Source of the DNA: Eucalyptus grandis
Lineage: Eukaryota > Streptophyta > Magnoliopsida > Myrtales > Myrtaceae
DNA length: 64,000 nt
NCBI RefSeq assembly: GCF_016545825.1
Contig: NC_052619.1
Coordinates: forward strand, 47,616,127 to 47,680,126
Direction: 5' to 3'
This document shows positions 1 to 11,800 of this stretch, piece by piece (position 1 is the stretch's first letter; the number at the start of each line of letters is the position of its first letter). The notes under the pieces were generated by a model. The model was not told the origin of the DNA, ran no database searches, and was given only the letters and a program-made list of their open reading frames with translations. A program made the translations under genes and the position numbers.

Positions 1-811
1 GACCCACCCGGACCTAGACCCGGACCCGGAAGCCTGTCCGGGTTCCCATATTGCAAGACCTGCTGCCTCTTTCTCGCCTTGTCTAGCTCATCATCTACCC
101 GGTTCCTCTCCTCTGCTTCTCCCCCAAACTTCCTCTTTGACGGCCCCTCTGCGGGGCCTGGCCGGACCGAGTCCAACCCGAGCGAGTTCCAGTAATCCTG
201 CGGCTGCCTCCCACGAGCGAACAACTCCTCCCTGCCGCCCCGGAACGCATCAGGGCCCGGAAGCCCGCCGAACTCCGGCCTCGGCGCTCCCGGCAAGAAC
301 CGCCCCCCGGCGGCGGCGGCGGCTGCCGCGGGGTCCATCGGCCGCGGCGGCAGGGGCGGCGCGAAGTCCTGGTAATCCGGCGGGAGCGCGAAGTAGGACC
401 GGACGCTGCCGTCGGCGAGCACGACGGTGCGGCGATCCAGCATGTGGAAGCCGTAGGACGGGGGAGGGGGCGGGCCGAGGGCCGCGGGATCGTGGGACGG
501 GGTGCCCCGGGGAGGAGGATGGGCGGGGCTGTTGGCGTAGGGGCCGGCGGCGGGGGGCGCGGGCGGGCGGGGCTGGGGGAGGGCCCCGTTCTGGGGGAGG
601 GCTTGGCGGCGGCGGCGGCGGCGGCCGTCTTCGGGCTGGGCTTGGTGGGGTTGGAGGGGCGGGGAGGGGCGGAGGCGGCTTCGAGCCTGGCCTTGTTAGC
701 GGCGGCGGCGGCGGCGGCGGGGTTGGAGCGGTGCGACGACGCGGTGGAGGCGGTGGCGTTGGAGTGCTTGTGGTGATACTTCGGGTGGTGGTTCCGGCCA
801 CCGCCGGCCAT
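1..811 (-). CDS. Unnamed plant protein, 5' part, with a frame break in a GCC repeat
   Basis: This is the beginning of a minus-strand gene that runs off the left edge. Reading starts at ATG 811-809 (MAGGGRNHHPKYHHKH, then alanine/proline-rich sequence). From about 590 down to 1 the natural-looking frame is a different one: it contains GFHMLDRRTVVLADGSVRSY, then a stretch ending in FALPPDYQDF, a run of alanines, and a charged end with RKFGGEAEERNRVDDELDKA. That frame has a stop at 696-698, so the two pieces cannot be one simple ORF. The switch is most easily placed in the GCC/GGC run near 605-632, where one missing base (or two extra) would join them; a small intron is the alternative. The segment is low in complexity at the N terminus and I recognise no named domain. 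I call it a real gene because the second frame is long, charged and non-repetitive, and a (GA) repeat typical of plant 5' leaders lies just upstream. Confidence 0.55.
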
Positions 812-824
812 CGGAGCTCAAATT

Positions 825-850
825 GAGAGAGAGAGAGAGAGAGAGAGAGG
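825..850. repeat. (GA)n microsatellite in the 5' leader of the first gene
   Basis: Thirteen uninterrupted GA units lie 14 bases upstream of the ATG at 811 (a CT run on the coding strand). CT/GA runs are common in plant 5' untranslated leaders. Confidence 0.9.
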
Positions 851-2244
851 GCGACGGTTGGAGAACGATAGCAGCAGCTCCGTCCCGAGGCGTCTTCAGT
901 GGGGAGAAGACGAGGATTTTCATTAAAAAATTAATTGATTTTTTGGTCGAAATTAAATTTTAATTAATCAAATAGCCGAATATTACAATTTCAGTGACAA
1001 AAAGACTGCCTCCGTAAAGCATGTTTACTATGTGGCTGACCATAGTTATGAAAAATCGAATTTTCATCGTCCCACGCGTCGAACGTTTCGGGAATTCGAC
1101 GGAATTCCTAAGCTAAAGCGGTGCTCGAGTTGCCCTTAGGACGAATCTTTTTGATTCGACAGTTCATGTTTATTTCGTTTTTTTTTTTATAGATCGTTTT
1201 TGCCGCACTGCAAAAGCATAAATAAAAAATTCGATGACTCTGAAATATTATTGGATCCACATGTTGGATTAAGATTTAGAACGTCAAGGCCGGAATGTTA
1301 GCCCATCGAGTTTCGTAAAGCTACGAAACTAGCCGCGGGTTGTATCTACGATATGGTATTTTTTTCTTGAAAGAAGATCCAAAGAGACGAAGGGCTTGAA
1401 CGAGACTTCTGCAAAAGACGCTCTGTATGTCGAACGCTCTGGCGAACGAACCCGATCATTGATCTAAGGAGGAACAAGATGACCTCATCTGGAGCACAAA
1501 GCGCATCAAGTAGAATTGATTTCTTTTTTTCGTTGATTCAAAGAAACCCCTGCAGAGCTTCTTTCCGAAAGGTAAAATTCCCCACTACGATCGGCTTTGT
1601 TTGGGAGGTGGGGAGTGGGGGAGGGGGCAAGTGGGAGAGGTGAACGGGCAGGAAGTCTGAAAAATTTGGAAAGGGAGAATTTAAGGGGAACTTCGAAGTG
1701 TTCTTCTCATGTCAAAACAGAGCAGGTTCCGACGGCAAATTCAGTGGAACGACCAATTTCAGAAATACAACGTCAGTGAATAATTCACCTCATAAATAGT
1801 GTACACTTTGCGCATAAGATCATCCACGACTCGTGCAATTGGCATCACAGACTTTCTTTTTCTTTTTCTACCGAAATTCCTGATTATTAATTGGAAACCT
1901 CTAGCAACTCTTTGGGATCTTCCTTTCTTTAAACGGAACGAACAGAGCTTTACTTGATCCAGAATGTGTGATGTATAAACCGGAAAAGGATGGATTGTTT
2001 TGTGAAAAAGACCAATCGCATTTCTACATGGCTTTAAATGGAGTACACTCAAAAGCCAACAAAAACGACCATACAGTCTGGTTCTTTGGCAAATATGGAA
2101 AGCCCGAAACCACTTTGTTTTTCAACAGAAAAAACCAGATCCAAAGCAGGTAGTGGATGAAGCTGTTGCGATGCAACGAAATCACAATCGGTAGCTCCCT
2201 CCGAAGAAGAAAACCAAAAATGCAGCAAGCCTCCGCCTCCATCA
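851..2244. other. Intergenic, no gene seen
   Basis: AT-rich sequence. The first few hundred bases would hold the promoter of the minus-strand gene at 811. A short G-rich patch lies at 1605-1640. Short open frames are present but none resembles a protein family. Confidence 0.6.
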
Positions 2245-2749
2245 ATGGCGGCCACCAAGCCAGGGGAACTCAAAATCAATATTGATGGAGCCTGCCTGCT
2301 TGGAACGAACGAAGGTGCAGTGGCAGGTGTTTGTCGTGATAGTTCTAGAAGGCTAATTGACGGTTTTGCGCAATCTATTAAGGCGTCTTCAGCGGCTCAA
2401 GCGGAGGCACAAGCCATGGTGGAAACCCTAAGGTACTTTTCCACACGAACTGAAGTACCACCTGAAGTGGAATCAGATCATTCTGATCTGATAAGCGCAC
2501 TTATTTGCGGAGCACAGATCACCTGGGAAGTTCAAGGGCTCATCAAACAAGCCCACTCACTTCTCAAGGCTTTCGAACATATAAAGTTAGCCCATATTAA
2601 GAGGGTCTAATAGGATTGCTGACTGGATTATTAGAGCCCAGAGAAAAAACAAATTATCACAAAATTGGGTTATTCAACCACCTCCAGCTCTCTTAGAGCT
2701 TCTATGTTCTGAAGCAAACGAAGTGTATCCACCTACTTTTTCCCAGTAA
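2245..2749 (+). pseudogene. Retroelement RNase H domain fragment (frameshifted)
   Basis: The open frame 2245-2610 encodes a plant RNase H-like domain of the RVT_3 type found in LINE retrotransposons. The acidic residues expected in the active site are visible: D in KINIDGA, E in AEAQAMVE, D in ESDHSDLIS. The frame stops at 2608-2610, but the next frame (from 2606) continues the domain with SNRIADWIIRAQRKNKLSQN and stays open to a stop at 2747-2749, so a small frameshift has split the coding sequence. No reverse transcriptase or endonuclease lies upstream, so this is a truncated relic. It lies just past the 3' end of HISN5 and faces it. Confidence 0.75.
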
Positions 2750-2921
2750 TGGAAGTCGTTTCCTTTTTCTGACCAAAAAAAAAACGTCTGGTTCTTGTTT
2801 CTTGTTTCTGTTGCTTCAGCAGTACATTGAGAAATCTTTGACAATCCCAATCGATCAAACAATGCTTGCTTCTTAAGGGCTACCCAAATCCAGCTTCAGT
2901 TCAATGAAAGGATTGTCCTCA

Positions 2922-5900
2922 TCAAGTACGTGATAGCACCCCTTTCGAGCTGCAAAATTGAATTGCATGTAGTTATGAGCATTGCTCAAGTTATGGCACC
3001 AGTCAATCACCAGATTATATAATCAAACCATCTCTATGCAGCAAATGCACGAAAGGCAACTAATCGTACAGATGATCAAATCTCCCTGAGCTGCACAACT
3101 AGCCTATGCTGCCTGAACTCACACACCAGCATCGAATATGGACACGCATCTGAGTGTCTGACTTGTCTAACCTCAAAATCTGGGATATGAGGACTCAGCC
3201 GAAGAGGAGACAAGGGTATGGGGACTGGTCAAGCATTCAAGTCGATCATACATTACCTAGCTAGCTGATTAGCAATTAAATTAAACTCTCATTACAACCT
3301 AACAAAAATTATGGTCCCATCCAGCAAGGATATTTCGGGGCAAAAAAGGGGCCAAAAGAAGATGATGCTGGATAAAAGTGAAAGAAATGGTCATGTGAGA
3401 TTGTTTCTGTGGTAGGTGGGAATGCCTCGCCTGTTCAACTACTCATTCTACTGATTTCATTCATGTCACATGTCCCAGGAAGATTTTCCAGACTTCCAAA
3501 ACCGCCCAATATGCATCTGTGACTTTGGATAATTTTCAAGGATGTTCTTTACATACATTAAGATTGTGTGCATTTCAGAAAGCAACTTAAGCCTGATGTG
3601 ATAAATGATGCTTCTGTCATATGTACAAACAGAGTTCGTGCTTCGCAAAGCTAGAAGTGACTTTGAGTGAAAAGCATACACGCTATTATTGACAAAACAT
3701 AGAAACTCCCTAAAATACAGAAGCATCCCAAAATGTTCAACGGGACTAAATATAATAGAGAAATGTCAGGCTAGTCATTCAATATTGGAAAGAACAACTA
3801 AGGTTCATGGAAAAGCTACTGGAATTGCAAGTTTTATAGGGAGAAGCCAACTTCTAGCAGAAAGTCAAAGGGGTTAAAACTCAAGCAAATTTTTATTATA
3901 TGCATTTCCAGAACCCACAGGTAATGGTATACTGAGAAACTATCTGCTAAATGCTAATATCATAAACATTCAATACCAATCTCAATCATAAGGCCACATG
4001 AGTCTACAGTAGGCTGGAGTCTGCTTGATTGATTCATTGAAAGGGCTGAGTCAGTGGGACCACAAAAAGTGCTGAAAGAAGTCATTTTGAACAGGCTGCA
4101 GAAGTGATAAATTTCTACAAAACACTCAAACAACTCCTTTTCTACAATAGCTTCAAAAAAATTCCTACAAACGAAACTTGCATTGAATAACATAAAGCAT
4201 TTGGAAAGGCACAATTATATGGGAACCAAAACATGATACCTTGGAATGGTCCCTTGGCGCCGTAAGTCATATTCTGTAGCTTGTCTAAGAGCTCTTGCGA
4301 AGGCTTTAAATGTTGCCTCAATAATATGGTGTGAGTTTTTTCCAGCTAGCTGCCCTCAAACATTGAAATAATATTTTAGAATGAGCAAGCAAAAAAAAAA
4401 AAATAATAATAATAATTATACAACCATCTTGAGTATCATGAGAAAGTAGACATAACTTCAACTCTGTTTTACACACTAGTGGAGTAAATAAAGGACCACA
4501 ATAAGGACAAATAATATTTACCTGCCTTATGTGAAGTGTCATGCCAGAAGTATTCACCAAAGACTGGAAAAAGTGCTCCACCAGCTGATACAAAAGATAA
4601 TTCAATCAGAACTCATTAACATTGCACTAAATAGGGGTGAGCAGCGGTCTAGGGTCGACCCTGGACCGACCCTGGACCGGCCCAGCCCGCGGTCCGGTCC
4701 GGTTCCCAAGGGGACCTGGTCGGTCCTTGGTCCTGGAATTCCATGACCAACACTGTGCGGGTTGGTCCCCTGGTCCTAAGAATTTTGGGTCGGTCCAACC
4801 CCTGGACCAAATCTGTATATTATATTATATTATATTATATTATATTATTTATAATTCTTATATATATTCAAACCTAAGTAAAATGTTTGTTATATTATAT
4901 TATATTGAGATGTTCTATCAATAACACTAATAGTAATTTCAATTTAAAACTTTTGTTGAGTATTAATTATGTGTTGTTTGTTTTGTTTTCAGGTGTTTAG
5001 AAGTTCAAGTGAATTAACAAGATGTTGAGTTATATATTCATGGTTTATATTAAGTATTTTGAACTTTTTATGGTTTAATTGTATTCTACTAATAAATTTT
5101 AGCTACACTTTGCTTTTCAATTTGTGTCAAATGGTAGAAGTTTTTGAAGAGTAGAGTAGTACCGTTGCGGTTGGTACGGTGATTTGCTAGTCAAGTGGTG
5201 TGAAGCTCATTTTTTGGTTAAGTGAACTCTACATGATCAAATGCAGGAAAACGCTTTTGCATATGTTGTTATGAATATTAAAGATAGATGATTACAAGAA
5301 CTTTCAATCTTGTCCCATATCTCAATGAGCGGTTAGCGGAGTACGAAATTTCTATTATTGTGTTATTTTAAATTTGCTAAATATATATTGGTATTTATAG
5401 TTTAGTTGTACAATGCCGCATTGTCGATGGATGTGTAATTTGAATGTGTAGGTTTGCTTTTTATGGAGTATAAAAAGATAAGACGAAAAAAAATTATCGA
5501 TCGGTCTCGGGTTGACCATAGGCCGAACCGGACCGAACCCATTGGGTCTGGGTCAGGTCCTTGGTCCCGTGCTCAATAGGGTCGGTCCTCGGTCCTAAAA
5601 AGTGAGGACCGACACCGCACTGTACGGGTTGGTCCTAGAGTTAGGGGGTGGCCCGGACCAACCCGGACCATGCTCACCCCTGCACTAAACATCCTATAAG
5701 CATAAGGAATAGAGAAAGAAGCAGAAATTCTATTAGATGCTGCATGAATTCATATATATGGAATCCTGGGAAGTAAAATTGGAGATACATGCATAATGCA
5801 TACACAATTCCAACAAGATGATAGAATACCTGAGTGTCATATGTTCCAACCCTCTGTGTTGGTATTTGCAAATCAAAACTTAAATGTGGTCGGCCAGATA

Positions 5901-8119
5901 AATCCTGTACGTGAAAGATGGAGTACATCACTAAACTCAGAAAGAGGGAATTGAATGGATAAACATCTAGAATTGTGAGATTCTAGGCACGACCTTACAG
6001 TCAGCCAAGCTATATTATCCAGGAAAGTTTCAGAGATAACAAGAAGGCTGTTAGCATATGAATTAGTGTAGTGTAGGGAATCCATTGTTGTTGAATTCAG
6101 AACCCCATCCCATATCTTAGATCTGTAATCTCCCAGAATCTAAATCATAAGAAAGAATTGAATCTTGAGCAGCATCATTGGTTAGGATCTTTAGAGGTTT
6201 TTGACCTGATTAATTTGTAAGAGAAATATACTCAAGCTCCTCATGAATTAAATCATGCAGTCGAAATTTCTATGTGTTTCTATTATATATTATACTCCAA
6301 ATCTAAGAACAATTTATCATGTGTAGACTGAGCTCAAAAGCAAGCTCAATCAAACTGATGTAAAGTACTTGTTAATTCAGTTGAGTTCAAGACACAAACT
6401 TTGTCAACTTGACTCAAATGTACTTCTATGTTATGTCCATTTCCACTTCCTTTGACGCAACTCATAAAGAGGCACAACTACAAGGCCCCATGAAAAGGTT
6501 TTATGGGGTGATCAGCAAATGATTATACAAACTACTTAATTTAGAAGCAATTTCAGTGTAGGTGGCTTGAACATGAAGTTTCTGTAGGTCATAATTCTTC
6601 TGAAAAGAAAAGCCTGTGGTGCTTAGGACTGATTAGTGCAACTTCAAATTTCAAACCCGTCCTTGCTTCATCTGATTCAACATCCATTTTTTCCTCATCT
6701 CATTCTCAGTAATGCATTACTAAAAGATACTTGTTAGCTGCATCTACCAAAATGACTTAATGGCCTAACTGTCAATTGATAAATGAAGTAGCTTCACCAG
6801 CGAATTTCTTTCCTAAGTCGAGTGGTGTGGTTAGTTGTCGACAAAAACCAGTTAGAAGACTCAAGAGTGATTGTACGGATACCAGTGCAACATGAATGAG
6901 TGCTTCATCCAGAGGAGCTGAAAAGTCACCGAACCGGTGTATCCCTTTTCTGTCACCAAGTGCTTGCAGCAAAGCCTACAGACCAGAGAAAAAAGAGCTT
7001 TATAGCAGGATCAGTGGAAACATGGGAATAGTTGGATTTCGCACTAAAAATGATATTCCAATTTTTACAAGTCAATACATTCATAAAAAAGGATCAGTGA
7101 CAGTATAGCTAGACAAAAGGGGATAGTCAGAGGGGAACATCTCACAATCACATTCTCTAATATATTTATTAAGTACCACCTCCGTTAGATGATTCTTCTT
7201 CGGCAACAATAGAGCTAACCATGGAATTAAAGTCTGAGAAGGAGCAAATACTCACTGTTCCAATGGCAAGAGCAACATCTTCATTTGTGTGATGATCGTC
7301 AATGTGAATGTCACCAGTTGCCCTTACGTGAACATTGAACAGTCCATGCGAAGCAAGTTGCTGATACAAACAGACATGCACATTTTCAGTATAAATAAGT
7401 TCCAGCAACAGACACGAAGCATTTTAGGGAATCAACTCAGAAGGTAACACAGCTATGAGCAATGGCACTATAGTTCCAGCCAGTGCATGACTAACTCTAT
7501 TACACCAACCGGAAGTATTGAAATGAGCACCACACAAATCAAAAGATAACAAAGTCGTCACTCTCCATCTCTTGCAATGAACAGTATAAATTGCATATAG
7601 CACACAAGAATTGATCGATCCCAAAAGCAGAACAAAGTGAAAGCCGACCCCATATACTACTCACATCCAACATGTGATCGAGAAAGGGAATGCCAGTGCT
7701 GCTATCGGCGACCCCCGTGCCGTCCAAGTTAATCTTCACAGCCACATTCGTCTCCTTCGTAACCCTTTTCACCTCCCCAATCCGGCTACCTGAGCACGTA
7801 ACCGCACGCGCCATCAAAACCAAAGCACTCAATCGAGCTCGAATCCGACAATCTAGGAACTTTGCACAAACATACCGGTGCCGATCGCAGGCGCTGCCGG
7901 GGCAGGAGTTCCGTTGTTCTGGAGAGAGGAGGAGCACGAGACAACGGGACTCCGGGCGGGAGCGTCTTCCATGGAGCGGCGGCCCTTGCCGGAGAAGAGG
8001 CGGATACGAGAGGCGCCGCCGGAGAGGCTCACCGGAGAAACCCTAGCGACGGCCTTCGGTAGCTGAGCCGAGGGAGTGGGATTGCAGGAGGCGAGATGAG
8101 AAGGGAGGGAGAGCTCCAT
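2922..8119 (-). CDS. HISN5: Imidazoleglycerol-phosphate dehydratase, chloroplast precursor
   Basis: IGPD removes water from imidazole glycerol phosphate to give imidazole acetol phosphate in histidine synthesis; plant forms are plastid enzymes and bind manganese. I built eight exons on the minus strand: 8119-7876, 7789-7665, 7360-7256, 6975-6883, 5904-5830, 4584-4522, 4349-4240 and 2949-2922. All use GT-AG borders, the phases close, and the product is 280 residues, near the usual plant length. Residues 1 to about 80 ([15 protein letters not shown]...) look like a transit peptide. Both family signatures are present: [14 protein letters not shown] in exon 3 and [13 protein letters not shown] in exon 7, whose His and Glu residues bind the metals. 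The tiny last exon encodes [10 protein letters not shown] chose the ATG at 8119 because it begins the serine-rich leader; upstream methionines in the same open frame lie in likely leader sequence. The fifth intron is enlarged by a hAT-type insertion. SurE copy A lies upstream on the same strand. Confidence 0.95.
4632..5681 (+). mobile_element. Non-autonomous hAT-type element in HISN5 intron 5, copy 1
   Basis: The element starts TAGGGGTGAGCA and ends TGCTCACCCCT, and is flanked by a perfect 8-bp target duplication GCACTAAA (4624-4631 and 5682-5689). Eight-bp duplications with ends of this kind are typical of hAT elements. GC-rich subterminal regions built from short GGACC/GGTCC words bracket an AT-rich core with a TATAT run near 4815-4850. 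It has no transposase frame. A second member, reversed, is at 39555-40585. Confidence 0.9.
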
Positions 8120-8319
8120 TCGCGCTGCGGTTCGCAGGCGAGCTCCCGGAGAAACGATGGCCAGAAGGGCGAAACGACGGGATGAAGGAGCCAAACGGCG
8201 CCCTTTTTTAGGTAGGAAGAGATTCGCCTCAATTTGCGACGGAGAAAAGATATTTTGGGCCACGGCGTTGACTTGGAAGTTTTGACATGACAAACGCTTG
8301 GCGTTTGGCACCGCGGAAA

Positions 8320-8840
8320 TGTGTTGGCCAGGTGTCGGCTGAATATGGGCCCACTCGGCCCATCAAAGATCAAAGTGGTCATCGCAAATGCTAGTCCATG
8401 ATCGATCATTGTCCATCTAGTTCAAAACTCATCCAAAAACTTATTTTTCTCAAAGTGATCGTTTGAAATAATTAATTAAGAAAAAATATTTTCATTATCG
8501 ATAACAATTTATATTAAAAAAAATTTATAAATAATAAAAGATAGTTTTTTGTTTATCTGTTTTTGTTAGCAATACGAACAATTATTTTCGAAAAAATGTA
8601 TTCGAAATTATTCATTTTTAAAGTGATTGTTTGAATGGAAGTGGATGTAGAATTCAAGAGGATGGGTGTTTTTGGAAAATTAATAACATTTTTTTTAAAG
8701 TAAACTATACAAGGATAAGGATACTTTATCCTTGAGGTGAACGTGTAAAGTGACCTCAAAAGGTAAAACTTAAGCATGTCTTTGGTATTTCCAAAAGCAA
8801 AAGGCACACATAACAAAAAAAAAAAAAAGGCACACATAAC
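8320..8840. repeat. HISN5 5' flank, related to the triplicated unit downstream
   Basis: The stretch 8325-8385 (gtgtcggctgaatatgggcc) recurs at 23255-23290. The stretch 8640-8800, with the words aaagtgacctcaaaaggtaaaa and ggtatttccaaaagcaa, recurs diverged at about 23310-23400, 26860-26990 and 30750-30900. So the upstream flank of HISN5 was the left edge of what later became the tandem units. Confidence 0.7.
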
Positions 8841-8844
8841 ATAA

Positions 8845-11800
8845 TAGCACAGTCCTAATGTTACTGTAAGTGAACCTTCACGACAGAGCAGGGTAATGAA
8901 TTTTAAAAGGGCAACATTAAGATCAATACTACACATAAATTGCATTGGGAAGATGCCATTATTTTAAATAGTCAAATGTGAACATACCCTCGTTTGCATT
9001 AATTGGGAAATTGAAAGCTTGTACAATTCATACTTGACATTGACAATTTGCACCTGAGCTTAAAGATCCCCAGGCAAAGAGATGGCACAAGACATGGCTT
9101 AAAAAAAGAATGACCTTGACAATAACTTGAGTTGGAAGCATACACTCTCTACATAGAGAAGCAATCCTGCATAAGTGGGCAATTTTTATGTTAGACCACA
9201 AAAATAGCAAATAACTCTTTTCATTGTTTTATCTATTAAAGCCAATTGTTAAATCGACACGCTATTTATATAGATACACTATTTATATAGAGATTTACTA
9301 TTTTAAGTGTTCGATCTTAAGTTTCACTAAACATCTTCACCTCAGCCTAAGAATATAAGGGGATGCCTCTTTAAATGTCTCTTTAATTTGGTCGTGGAAG
9401 AGAGTGAACCCAAGAATTAAAGTTTTTCTTCTTTGTTCTCTCCTTGGTGTTTTGCCCCAGCGTTTTCGAAAGGAAAAAGTTAATTTTTCACTAGAGAAAA
9501 GAAGGAAAACCAAAACTGTCCAAAATATGAGATTGATGCCTGTACCATTGACATAATTATTTAGATGGTAACTGAAAGCACTGAACCCAGTACACAGTAA
9601 GAAAACTCTCGTACAAAAGAAGATAGTTGAACATAGATATACTGATAAATCGGTTTGTCCTCACTACTTTTTTTATTTTTCAGGAATAAAATTAAAGAAA
9701 AACTCCACTTTTTTAACTTACCAATGTTCTTTAAAATTATTTACGGTCATTTACATTATCAGAACTTGGATAATACGAAGTACCAAAAAGATTCTTCACT
9801 GGAACCGACCAAAGTAAATTTATCAAGCCAAAAGAACAGGTTAGAAGAAAGGAGAAAGGAGAATGCTTCGGAACTATCTACATCCTAGCCTAATTCCGTC
9901 TAACATGATGCCATAGATGCAATTCACGGAAAACATGATCATCACAATAAAATAATAAATAAATTAAAAAATTCTTGATAGACTGCGTAACAAATGGAAA
10001 GGTACACACCTCGACTCATCTGTATTGGTCACAAAAGGCAGACAGCATTAGGAAGCCAGTGAAGGGCATTAGGCCACTTTTGGCAGCCAATCCTTGAAAA
10101 AAGTCTCGCATTCCACATTCGCTGGGGAAAGAGCATCAAGAGGCATAACAGTGATCTGGCAAAATCATGCATCAGTTATGCCCTATGCTAAAACCAAATG
10201 ATTTCATTAGATAGAGCAGACTACATACAAATCCTTCCTTCAGAGATCGACGATCTGCATCATCAACTTGGGCTCCTCTCACCTAGAAATTTCAAACAGA
10301 AACACTATTAATTTAAGTCTTACAAGATCAACAAACTTCAAGTGTAAGAAGACTTTAGAGCATAAGGTAGATTTTATTTGGAAAAACACTATTTTCAACC
10401 AACCCAAAACATTTTTAATTTTAGACAAACAAAACCAACAAACTTAAAGTGTAAGAATACTTCAGAAAGCATCTTTATTTGAAAAAAAATTCTTTTCAAC
10501 TGATACAGGACAAAACCATAATATGACAAACGCAACAGAATTCATGCAAGTGTTATTTGTTTTCATAGCCTGATATCAAAATTAAGCTGTGATCATTTAT
10601 CAGAGATTCTGGCAAGAATAGTAAATCTTAAGATGTTATTAAAGGAAAAAACCAAGCATATTCATGAGTTACCCCGTTGAGATCATTGAACCAATCCAAA
10701 AAGCATAAATATGGCGAACACAAAAATACGAGGCATCAAAGTTAAGATTCTCACTCTCTTAAATAGAAGATGTTCCTGAGACATAGTTGTCGCCATTGTT
10801 GATAACATCTGCCTTCCATGCATGTCTGAGGTCATTGGTTCCCATCCCACCTGATTTGTGCTTCTACCCTGCTTAGTGAGCTTATAGCCCTTTTGTGGGC
10901 ACATGAAATGGAGAATGTTACCACCTTGAGACAATGCTGACCAGGCAATGACTGTTTTAAGTTACCCAAAGGATAAATAAAAAGACGCAAAAGCTCAGAG
11001 AGAAGCACAAGATGCATCCGAACAGCTAAGGCATTTCATGTTTTCCCAAAAATGCAGCAGCCCCTTTACCTTATGATTTGCAACATCTGTCGGCAGATCT
11101 ACATTCAAGAAACAGTTTCTGGGATAACTGCTCTTCTTGATCTCAGACAAAATCGAACCAATGATAGGTAAGCAAGCCTCAGCAGCAAGTGTGTAGTCTT
11201 GCACGCTGCTTATACCTCCAACCCTGGAATTCCAATACAAAATATTACTATGCAAGAGAAATGAAATTGTTTGCCAAAGGATGAATAGGAACTAAATGAG
11301 AGATGGCCTTGATAGAAACAATTAGTTTAACAGTATGCCCACCAATCATACGATATTGAAATAGATGGCACCCCATTGAAGAATGCCTCACGAGCACCAG
11401 CAACCGTGCCAGAATAGACACTGCAAAATCATGCTGCCAAAATTGTAAGAAAGGGCAAGGACTTCAGTGGATATAATAGTCACCTGTTGACTGCCAGGCG
11501 TCATTCTATTTGATAGTTCTTGTTTAGACGAATGCCTAGTTTCAAAAATCCTAATTCAAGAAAACGAGATACTTATACAATTATGTATCCTTTGAGAGGC
11601 TAGGCTGCCGAGCAATGTAAAATAATCACAACGTTTCTTTTTCCACTCAACCAATGACCACATATATGGACCTTAAACGTGGCCTGAAGAACGAAAAAGC
11701 TAAGATTTTAAAACTTCGTAGAAATATTACAGAAAGCTGCACTCTGCATCCTATTACGTAAAGAATGAGATACTTATGCATCCTGTCTTTTCAGAAACTT

